Source: Macrotrachela quadricornifera (Eukaryota; Rotifera; Eurotatoria; Philodinida; Philodinidae). From it: a DNA stretch of 64,000 bases. A program made the translations under genes and the position numbers. Location: positions 717,861-781,860 of the forward strand of contig JAJEKB010021191.1 in NCBI GenBank assembly GCA_022393335.1, in the 5' to 3' direction. A model generated the notes under the pieces. The model did no database searches and was not told where the DNA came from. It saw nothing but the letters and a program-made list of their open reading frames with translations. Shown piece by piece: positions 25,331-35,565 of this stretch. Each line of letters starts with the position of its first letter. Position 1 is the stretch's first letter.

Positions 25331-27654
25331 CAGAGAATAGATACAAAAAAACTGTTATAAATATGAATGATTTTATATTGGACACCAAGCTGATCTCCAA
25401 GGATTTGTAGGTCCAAGCAAACGTGGATCATCGGTACTTTCTGGATAAAAAATTTGATAAACTTTATTATTCAACATGTTTTGCATGTAAACAGAATCCA
25501 ATGGTGTCATTTGTCCTGTAGGTTTCGCAAGAGTTTCAGTTAACATTGGATTAGTATATTTCCAATTACTATAAACAATACTGTTAACATCATTTTGAAT
25601 AAATGGTTCTGCTGTTTCAGCATTTAATCCGCTTTGACTATTGATAATAAGAAAAGATCTCATCATATCATCATCTTCATGAATAAGATTATGACAATGA
25701 AACATATAATCACCTTTATGTGGACCAAATCTAATAATCACCCAAATTTCTTGACTCGGACCAAGATAAAGAATATCTTTTGGTGATAATTTTTCATAAT
25801 CTTTTACTCCACCATCACCCTCACGTACAAGAATATAAAAATCGACTAGATGCAGATGTATAGGATGGAACCACGTACCATCTGTTTCAAATTTCCAAAG
25901 TTCCCAAGTATTTTGTCCAATATCTGCTGCAGCAATTCTCAATGAATCCCAAGTCTCACCATTAATTATTGCTTGATCACCTCTTCGTTCAAATTTCATT
26001 ACTTGATGAGGTTTATCAATTTCGAACAATTCAATTGCGTCAGCAATATTCTCATCAGTTAAGGCTCTTTCAATTGGTCTTTCCGGTTCTGGAGTGACTT
26101 GATTTTCATTAAATACTGGTGAAGAATTGGGAATTGTTGATGATATTCTAATTTTAGCAAGATAATGACTATAACAAAAATATTCAACATCTTTCATAAA
26201 GTCTTCATCTTTATCATTCCACAAATATAAAGTTTGACCTGCGTATCTTGAAAAATCACAAACAATTTCATATCGTTCAGCAACACCAATTAATAATCCA
26301 GATGAAGGAAATATGATCGGTTGTCGTCGAAATCCTGTATCAGTTGCAATAACCTTACATATAAGATGTCCAATATCTTGAAAATCAGCATTTTTTCATT
26401 TTGATTAAATATGGACGAGATACTGCCGCATTTAAAAATCTTAAATGATACCATTTTGGTTCAAGTCGCATTTTAGGAAATGGTATTCCAGAAACCAAAT
26501 TTATATCACCATAGAAACTTTTGTCATCAGTAGTGTTCTTCTCCATTATTAACTGACAATTTGAATCAAGAACTTTATCTTGTAGAATTAAATGTAATTC
26601 TTCAATATCTTCTAGATTCCATGGTACACCACAACCACCATGTTTCTTCTTCGAACTAACTATGTACAAACCAGCAAGACCATAATAAACATTATCAGTT
26701 GTAATATGAACTGCATGATCATGATACCAATCCGTTGCTGGACGATTATTTGGAAAAACATATTCTTTTGTTTCACCAAAACATGTTTCATCCTCAGCCC
26801 ATCCATCATAAGGTGGAGCACTTGCTGAACCATGATGATGTACACTAATTGGTATTCCTTGTCGACTTCCATTACAAGGTTCATGACTTTCTTTAAAAAA
26901 ATTCCCAATTTTATTATTAAATCTTACAATAGATTCATGACCAGTTGGAACAATAATTGTTGGTCCTGGTACTTGGCCATGATAAGTCATGAATGCTGTT
27001 TGTGGTTTTAATGCACATTCAGGTACAAGTTGTTCAAATGGTCCTAGTTCTATATCAATAACATCAATTATATAAGAAAAGATGCAATGTCCATCGGAAC
27101 GACATTCTTTTGATAATGGATTAATAATTGTTGGATTTTTGAAATTATTTTGAAATGGTCTCAAAGTGAATGGTGTTCCTGCAAAATGATCGACATCGTA
27201 ACGTGAGATATCTTTGAGCAGAATTCGAATTTTGTCCCTAGCCAATTCATTCAGTCGTCAAATTCTACTTGGAATCAGTATAATCACAATTAGAACTAGA
27301 AACTTGCTTGACCATGTTTTTTCAGTCACGATGACGGTCACGATTACCCATGGAAAATATACAGATTCTGTGATACTTACAATCTTGAGCATTTAACCCT
27401 TTCAAAGCAATTCGATTTTTAAAGAAAGTAATGTGGAGAAAGGGACATTTCGGACCAACTCGTCATTACGATCTTCCCGTGCCGGTGTCCGTTGCGATCT
27501 CCGAACATAACGAAAAAAAAGACAGGGTGTTCGTAGTGAAAATTGTCCAAGACAAAAATCATTTCTGAAGACTCAGACACATGACAGGAGTTCCGAATGA
27601 CTTACCGTTAGTGCGAATTGTCCGCCAACCGTAATATGTAACTCAGAATAGATC

Positions 27655-28004
27655 ATCACACTTTGCACCTTATATTTTAATATTTACATAGGTTTTATTA
27701 GAAAACAAAAGACATCATAGGATGCAATGTGGAAAGCTCTACAATTTACATTGTAAAACTTATTTCAATTGTGTACTTTTTATCTTCAAAAAAAGCAAAA
27801 CTCCGTGCGATCAGTTTTTACGATTGCATAAATTGATCGCACCGAATTTTCCTTTTTCTCGAAAACGAAAATTCTACAATTAAAATAAGTTTTAATATGG
27901 AGATTGTAGACTTTTTCACGCTGCATGCTATGGTATATGCTTTTTTTCTAAATAAAACATACTTTGAGATAAAAATATGAAATGCAAAGTGTGCCAAATT
28001 CTTC
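27655..28004. repeat. Foldback element in intron 8 of oxidase copy 2
   Basis: About 350 bp with inverted ends: CACACTTTGCACCTTA on the left and, at the right, a stretch ending GCAAAGTGTGCC. Each arm carries the core GATGCA followed by CTCTACAAT or its complement, the same core as in the elements at 10265, 28998 and 61977. The centre contains GTGCGATCAGTTTTT and its partial complement. Confidence 0.85.
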
Positions 28005-28007
28005 TAA

Positions 28008-28632
28008 CGAGGGAACCTTTCCAGCTGTCTAATCGCTTTCTAAATGAAACCCACTGAGTTCTAGATTATCGACTATGTCGGTTCCGAATATTGCTATGAG
28101 AAGTACCCTTAGGCATTCTATCTAGAGTTATAGACATTGTGTTTGATTTTTAGCCTATGATATGGTATATACTGAAAAAATCGAGTGATGGTATTTCGAG
28201 CTGAGATTTCGGTCAGAGACAGGTCTATCTACCAATAGAAAGTCCTGAAAGTTTCAGCTCAAAAGAACATTTCTTTCTCAAGATATTAAACTCCCGAAAA
28301 ACACACATATCCCGTAAACAATGCTACATTATTTTGGTTTTTCGGGAGTTTAATATCTTGAGAAAGAAATGTTCTTTTGAGCTGAAACTTTCAGGACTTT
28401 CTATTGGCAGATAGACCTGCCTCTGACCGAAATCTCAGCTCGAAATATCACCACTCGATTTTTCAGTATATACCATATCACAGGCTAAAAATCAAACACA
28501 ATGTCTATAACTCTAGATAGAATGCCTAAGGGCACTTCTCATAGCAATATTCGGAACCAGCATAGTCGATAACCTAGAACTCAGTAGGTTTCATTCAGAA
28601 AGCGATTAGACAATTGGAAAGGTTCCCTCGTG
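28008..28632. repeat. Near-perfect 625-bp palindrome in intron 8 of oxidase copy 2
   Basis: The left arm 28008-28302 and right arm 28337-28632 are about 295 bp each and almost identical as reverse complements, with only a few substitutions (for example ACCAATAG versus TGCCAATAG at the matching position). The spacer is 34 bp. The ends read ACGAGGGAACCTTTCC and GGAAAGGTTCCCTCGT. No coding frame. It directly abuts the previous foldback, so the two may be nested or adjacent insertions. Confidence 0.93.
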
Positions 28633-28997
28633 AGTCAATTATTGGCTTTAAAATATAGTGTGACCCACTGGTAGGCCAATCGCCACGAAATAAGATATTT
28701 TTTTTTATATACTTTCTCCATTTCAAGTTCAAATAAAGATATATAGACTGAAAGATACTATCCCAATTTGAAGAAGTAGTTTACAAAGAACTTCTCCTAT
28801 TCCATCTAATATGCTCACAATAAAGAAATATTCCATTAGAATGGTAATATCTCAAATCAAATAAAATGAATTTACTCACGAGTTTCAGCATCTAATTCAC
28901 ATTTGACTAGGGACGTTTCCGGTTCATCAGTTTCCGTTGCAGTTACATCAGGTGGTAATCTTGTTGTTGTTTGTCCTATAGAGAAAAATATTATAGT

Positions 28998-29710
28998 TAG
29001 GGTAGCCCAAAAGTAGTGAGGAAGGTACTTTTTTTCTTACAGAAAGCCTTAAAAAAATTTCTTTTTTTATGAATAGATAGAGCGTCTTTCGATCTATCTT
29101 CCTATGCTATTTGATCACTATCTGGTAGCATTTAGATCATAATGAGTGTGGGCATAAAAAACGGGACACTTTTGCATTTCATTTTATTACTATCTAATCT
29201 GTTGTATTAAAAACACAAAATATATCATAAGATGCAGCGTGAAACGCTCTACAATTTCTAAAATATCGCTTATTTTATAGTTGCACTTTTTATTTTCCAA
29301 ATAGATGAACTCTGAGCTGTCAAATTTGAACATGGCGAAAACGAGACCTTTTATCGTAAAGCATAAATTCGATTTGTTTTCTATCTCATCGTTTTATGAT
29401 TGTTCTTTATGAATTGTAGAGCTTTTCACGCTGCATCTCATGATATATTTCGCTTTTTTAATGAAACATATTAAGTGGTAATAAAATGGGATGCAAAAGC
29501 GCCACACTCATTATGATCTAGATGCTACTAGCTAGTGATAAAAAAGAAATTTCTTATCGAAATTTAATTATTATGATATTAGTTGAAGAGTAATCAAATA
29601 GCATAAAAACATTGAGCGAAATACGCTCTATCTATTCATAAAGAAAGAAATTCTTTTAAGGCTTTCTGTAAGAAAAAAAGTACCTCCCTTACTAATTTTG
29701 GACTGTCCTA
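28998..29710. repeat. Foldback element in intron 7 of oxidase copy 2
   Basis: Same element and same intron position as 10265-10979: the ends are TAGCCCAAAAGTAGT and ACTAATTTTGGACTGTCCTA, with TACTTTTTTTCTTACAGAAAGCC and its complement further in. The G run seen in copy 1 is absent. The shared insertion marks copies 1 and 2 as sisters at this intron. Confidence 0.85.
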
Positions 29711-32289
29711 AGTAAAAACTTTTTTCTCATCTTGTTAACACAAAAAGACATTTTATTTAAAGAATGAAATAATAGGAAAGATAAATACGTAAAGTAATTA
29801 TGAACAAAAATTCGAGAAATATATCTACTTATATAGTTAATCATAGAGATCTATAAGAATTTCTTTGCTAAGGAATAGTCTTCGATAAAAAGATAATATG
29901 CACTACTGGTACCATTATTTGGTTGTCTATTATTGTTATTTGGTTGGTTTTGAGGTAGATAATAGTTTGGTTTTCTTTCTCGTCTTTCGTAATAAATGTT
30001 TTTTTCTGTTTTCCGTGAATATTCATTATCCGATCGTTCATCATAGTCTTTAGCATTTGAAAATGAACCAAAATTGCTACGAATTCTATCATTAAATCCA
30101 CCTGTTCGAGGATTAATTCCTGGAATACCATCACCAAATACTAATAGACATAAACAACAAAATAGATTAGACAATAAATAAAGAACATAAAAAACATACA
30201 AGGTCGTGATTGATAAAATCGATGCATATCAATGTTTCCATTTAATAACACTCCGCTACTAACTAAACTGGCATAACCAGAAGAAATAAGTTGACCAAGT
30301 GAAAATATTCGACCATGTTTATTGATTAATGCTGAAACAATGTAAACTAAAACAATAAATAAATTGTTAATTTCTATAAAGAACAACGATTATTTATTAT
30401 CGTATTTTTGAGAATAAATCATTGTTTGTTTAGTTAATCGATCAACAAATATAGGAGTTGATGGTAAAAAATTGAGAAATGGACCACGAAATGCTATCAA
30501 ATAGAAAGAATAAAACGATTTCAATGAAATGAAAAATTAAAGAAAACAAACGATTGTGATGACGAGCATATCGAGCTACAGGAATTCGAAATCGTCGATA
30601 TGATGACTCATCATCATCGTTTACATAAATATTCATACGACCAAGAGTATATGGTGGTCGACGTCTCTATGAAATGAACAAAAAAAAACGATTGAACTAT
30701 AAACATATGAATGATTTACTTCATGTCCTTTATATGATCGTAGTTGAGGAAGACGTTGATCAATATTATTATTATCATCATCATCGAGTGAATTCAATTC
30801 GGGTATTTCTTCTTTCTTCAAATCATCGAAAATCATTGTATCATCTATTGAAATATATATATTCATTAATTAGTTACAGATTATGATGGAAATGTATTAA
30901 CTAAGAGACTCAATATCGATAATCTCTGATTCAAAAAATATTAAAGAATTTCATTAATCTTACTCAGGTCAGTTTTTACAGAAGTGTTTTTAGTCGATAA
31001 CTTATGCGAAGAAATGAAGAACGCTATCGAACCAACCATAATGAAAACAAGTACTAAAATTGTGCTGATAATTTTTATTTTATTCTTTGAGAAAGTAGTC
31101 GACCAGCATGATCTAAACAATAGAGATGTCAAAGTATATTTAACTTCATTAATTCAATGTCTAAAATATTCACTGTCTGTATAATCGATGCTTCTTCAAA
31201 TTTTTCTTTAAATTAATTTCTTCTTGTTCTTCATCCGCATTCACCTCACTATAGTTGATTTTGGTGGTTGATTGTGTCATTCAATACGGGTAAATGTCTA
31301 AAAAAAAAAGGAAGAGTCTTATATTGAAAAATATATGTATATTTATTTGGGCGTCCAAGTAATTCAATTCCAGCAACATTGTTTCTAGTATTTTTCGAAT
31401 GGAAGATGAGCATCTTTATATATTTAAATGTCATTAAATGATATCTTTTATCTACCGTATACACCCTTAGGTTTCATGTAAATAATAGTAAAAATTTGTT
31501 AGGTAACTCTATTGAGATTAAAGGACAAATAACACTAAAAACTCGGCATGCAACGATTCTGAAATATTCAGGCTGGGTGCATGCCTACTAAAGACTATAA
31601 CATGAGAGCACTCATAGGTGTTCTCTATATCTACTTGCGATGGTATCATATGGGAAAAATGTAATGAGCACTTGATGTTCTATATTTAAAAGTACATTAT
31701 TATTCTTTGAACAAAGGAAAAGCAAATTGTTAGATTAGTGTTACCTGTCTTTTATTCATACCTTATGAATTTTTCTACAATAATTTAGTTTTCACTATTC
31801 ACGTATATATAATGTTCTAATAATCTCTATCTCTTTCTCATTGTCATCTTATCTGTTGTTTGGAGCAAATATTGCTGCTATCATGATCTGACTCGTGTGC
31901 TCGAATCATGTGACAGATGCTCTTTATGAAATGTTCTTTTAATTGAATATCCTTGATAGAAAAGAGTTCTTCAGATATTGTTCGCATATGAAAATGCCTT
32001 TTATTCTTAGCTTAAAAGATTTCATACAAAACGTGTTGAAAATCTAACTAGCACTCCTATTCAAAGATATAATTGTACCGATAAAGTTACATGAAAAGAG
32101 ACTTTAGTTATTCACTAATATACTGAATGAACTAAGAAAATAAACCTAAGATTGTTACGTAGTCCTATCTATACGAAGTTGATAATTAAAAAAAAATTTT
32201 TAAATGGTATTGGACGATTTTGTCATAATAGATGAGTAATATTTTATAATTATTATTTTAAAAAGAAAACTAGAGGCCCCTGTGAACGG

Positions 32290-32690
32290 TCAGAATTAAG
32301 GAGGAGAGAGTGAGATTCCTGGAGTGTGTACTCTCACTGTACTCTCACTGTACATCCCTATATTTCCGCTACACTTTACGTGTACTTTTCTCTACTTCCA
32401 TGTACTTGTGCTGTACTTCTATTTTACTCCCCTATGCTTCCACTGTGCTTCACTGCACTTTCACTATACTCCCACTGTACTCCGCTGTAGTTTCACTGTA
32501 TTCCCACTGTACTTCGCTCTACTTTCGCTATACTCCTTTGCACCTCCAGTGTACTTCACTATACTTTCCTGTTCTTTCACTGCACTTCCACTGAACTTTT
32601 TCTGTATTTCCACTTTACCCCCATTGTACTCCGCTGTACTTCCACTGCACTCCCATTGTGCTCGCATTGTACTCCAGGAGCACAGAAGTC
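32290..32690. repeat. C/T-rich minisatellite bounded by inverted CCTGGAGT
   Basis: A degenerate repeat of about 10-12 bases, consensus TTCCACTGTACTC, runs some 330 bases. It is bounded by CCTGGAGT on the left (near 32320) and ACTCCAGG on the right (near 32670), so the array seems to sit within a small element. It produces long open frames of Cys/Tyr/Leu-rich sequence on both strands that are artefacts of the repeat. Units 1 and 3 lack it. Confidence 0.85.
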
Positions 32691-33122
32691 TCGTCTTTTC
32701 CTCTTTGATTGGATATTAATATTATAAAAAAATTAATTTTGTTTATATAAGAGAAAAGTTCCTGAATGTAAAATATAATATAGATTGCTGCCAACAACTT
32801 TAATTCAGTAACCTTTTAATTTTTTATAACTGTATAAATAATGCCTTTTAAGCATTATAGACGTAAAATGTATTGGTATGCTTCCTAAAGATTTGTATAT
32901 AAAAAAAAAAGTTCCTGAAACTGTAAATTATAATATACATTACAATAAAAGCCAAGACAATGAACAAACACTATAATTGATCGTTGTTTATTTTGTATCA
33001 GACAGGATATTTTAATAATAAAAGATATTTTTTTTGAAGGAGATTTGCAGCGCATAACATTTTTTGATGGATTCATATCCGACGACTTTTCATTCAATTC
33101 ATTTTCTAAAGACTATTAGGTA

Positions 33123-33415
33123 TACCCAGGAGATTCCTGGATAATTGGACCCGACATGGTTTTTGTCGGATTCCGGGCCAGATTTCGCCGGGATGCGTCG
33201 GAAACAGGATGAATTCCGACCAGATTCAACCGGATATCATTATATTTTCGTTACATTCTGACAAAATCCAGACCGAAATCCGGCTGATGGGATTCTGACA
33301 AAAATCATGTCAGATTCGGTCGGTTTTTCATGGAAAATGTCGGATTTCATCGAAATCCGACATGGATCCGACCAAAAACGATTGGATCTACACGTCGGAT
33401 TGAACCTCCCGGGTA
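33123..33415. mobile_element. Small TACCCAGG-ended element rich in GTCGGAT motifs
   Basis: The ends are TACCCAGGAG and CTCCCGGGTA (inverted). The 293-bp interior has at least eight copies of TCCGAC, GTCGGA or TCCGGC in both orientations. Units 1 and 3 read straight through (CATTAGTTACGGTTAAC). GC content is much higher than that of the surroundings. Its ends resemble those of the larger element at 35566, suggesting one family of non-autonomous elements. Superfamily not assigned. Confidence 0.75.
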
Positions 33416-33712
33416 ATCAGCGTTTATTCTTATGTTTTTGCTTCATCATCCTCTTATTTCATATCTTAACAGATATTCATCTTTACTCGTGTCTCTAACG
33501 AAAAATAGATGGTGCACGGGATTGTTGGTTGATAACAGGACGTGGTCATTGTTTGAGTACGTAGCTGTTGAGCTTGTTCACCGTTGTTATTGTACAAATC
33601 TACTTTCGTTACTTGTAAGAGGACTTTTATTTCAACACTGTTCTTTTCTTCACACATAAGTTTTATTATGTGAAGCTACTTGCTCTCTCTTTCGTTGAAT
33701 ACCTACTCGCTA

Positions 33713-34226
33713 TATATATGTCGTGCCGAAGTTACTGTAAATAATAAAATAAATATCAGCTGTCAAGAAATCAACAACATCTTTTGCATTATATCTTACA
33801 AATTATTTTTTTTCCATGGAAACAATAATACAAGATTTATTTTTGAATATTATGACAACTACATTAGCGTTTCAGCGAGAATAAATAATCATTCGGCTTG
33901 TACTTTTTTACGTATTTATTACGATATAGATCGAAAGGAATTTGGTAGATTGTAATTATACAACAATCTTCTATGAAAGAATAAGATTATAAAATATATT
34001 AATGATTTCAACGTAGAAAAGAACTAACATACTGTTCCTTTTATTCGTCCTAATCTTCGCACGTCTGTCATAATATTCAAAAGTAAATTTTGTATTATTG
34101 TTTCCATGGAAAAAAAATAATTTGTGAGATATAATACGAAAGATATTGTTGATTTCTTGACAGTTGATATTTATTTTATCATTCACAGTAATTTCGGCAA
34201 ACAGTGTAATTTCGGCACGACATATA
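33713..34226. repeat. Foldback with 150-bp arms in the flank of unit 2
   Basis: The left arm begins ATGTCGTGCCGAAGTTACTG and the right arm ends GTAATTTCGGCACGACAT with an extra short duplication (TAATTTCGGCA twice). Arms pair to about 33860 and from about 34070, around a spacer of about 210 bp. After it, 34260-34560 is a degenerate repeat with GATATCGGTGAAG motifs. None of it occurs in units 1 or 3. Confidence 0.85.
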
Positions 34227-35565
34227 CACCCCTCGTTCTCTTTCTTTCCTCTTGAAGGATTTGATTTACATCATCCGATGATGCTGTTACGTGTGATATT
34301 GTATAAGTATGATAGCGGTGAAGATGAGAACTACATTAGTATAATATCGCATGTAATCGCATCCGATGATGATATTAACTGCGCTATTATATAAGTCCGA
34401 TATCGGTGAAGGCTCTCATTACGTATATGTTGTATCACATATGAATTACTTTTGTACTATTACGTAAGGGTGATATCGGTTAAGATTGATTCTATATGAC
34501 TACGATGTCATTGAGGGACGATAACGTGTAGTGATGATCTCAATATCGCTCATTCTTAAGCAATCTGTGTGATTATCAGCACAGTCATCATGTGATTCAA
34601 CTTGAATAAATATTATGTTTTTCTAGTGCTTCAATAACGGTACTTTCGAAATATTATTCTTATCATCATGTGATTCGCCTTCGTTGAATATTGTTCTCTT
34701 TATGCTTTAACAAAGATATACAAAATAACATTATTATCATCTGATATGTCACTTCTCCGTCTTTCCTCGCTCCTTTCTCATTCATATGCACTCAACATAC
34801 AAAGAACTTTTATCTTCGTATTTATCGGCACTATATCAATTCGTTGCCAATTAACTTCTCAAATAAATATGAGAGTAAAGGGCACAATTATATATAGATT
34901 CGGTCATTAACTGTTCTTCTTTTGTTGGCAAATGACTCAATTGATTAGATTGAACTGCTTCTTAATTAATGCTTAGAAAGAGTAGTGAAAATTTCAAGAA
35001 TAAGAATGAAAAAGTCTTGCTTCTATTGTATGGTAGAATTTTGTGAAATAATTTACATTTAATTTCATATCAAGCATTAGTTATCCTGAATGAGAGAATC
35101 GAATTTTTCTCTTACTCTCATATATATGCGACTAATTGACTGATCATCCCATTTATTATTAGATAATTTTCTTGTATTTCAACAAACATATACTAAACTA
35201 ATGCCGTATACATGTGTATTTTCGTATGATAATACTCTATTTTTCGTTTTATCAAACCCTCTAACAAATCTTCAACTTTGTTTCGTATTAAAGCACCTTT
35301 ATCATGAGAGAAATGCATGAATAAATAGCCCATTCTCAAACCTTTCTTAAATGATATGAAGTTCTCACGAGAATTTCTTTTGTGATTAAAGATTTTCCTA
35401 ATCTCTATATTCAATTAATCGAAATACACTCTTGTATCTCCTCCCGATTTGTGATTTTTCGATCTAGTAACTTTAAATATATTTAATTTTCTTTGTTTGA
35501 AAGAGCATATCAAGATGCAGGACAATGCAGTCATTTTCTTAATTAAGCTTTGTTTTTTTTTATTA

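Larger units (their letters stand above)
25373..31280 (-). pseudogene. Membrane-anchored bilirubin-oxidase-like multicopper oxidase, copy 2 (frameshift, donor lost)
   Basis: Nine exons on the minus strand: 31280-31174, 31112-30964, 30844-30720, 30666-30552, 30493-30401, 30346-30200, 30140-29913, 28975-28880 and 27178-25373. Lengths equal those of copy 1 except exon 9, which has one extra base near 26395 (ATGAAAAAATGC instead of ATAAAAAATGC) and shifts frame after PYLIKMKKC. The donor after exon 5 is AT instead of GT (position 30400-30399). Apart from that, the copper motifs are all intact (HHHG, WYHDHA, HPIHLH, HCHNLIH with Met) and the C-terminus is complete to TAA at 25373. Intron 8 is swollen to 1.7 kb by two foldbacks. 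If the extra base were a sequencing error, the lost donor would still impair splicing, so it is called a young pseudogene. Confidence 0.8.
24281..35565. repeat. Duplicated oxidase unit, copy 2
   Basis: This is the longest copy because of many insertions. The left edge CTAGTTGTTGAAA at 24281 matches the left edge of unit 3 at 38547. Both share about 1 kb of 3' flank, including a conserved open stretch of unknown nature (24532-24750 here, 38874-39137 in unit 3; shared residues include DEIFQERISISDIK and IQSNFERLYFNSIDQELIKT). That flank is absent from unit 1. The right edge is cut by the CCCAGG element at 35566. The upstream flank 31281-35565 carries a minisatellite, a CCCAGG element and a foldback not found in units 1 or 3. 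Confidence 0.85.

Noticed and set aside
30399..30400. U12-type AT-AC intron in oxidase copy 2
   Set aside because: The intron begins AT only by a single change from the GT seen in copies 1 and 3, and it ends in AG, so a lost donor is the simpler reading.
32324..32719. 131-codon open frame rich in Tyr, Leu, Cys and His
   Set aside because: It is the translation of the C/T-rich minisatellite; the opposite strand is also open, and the repeat explains both.
32115..35415. A second gene in the upstream flank of the oxidase units
   Set aside because: The flank is conserved among the three units, but no frame is conserved; the conservation is explained by duplication.
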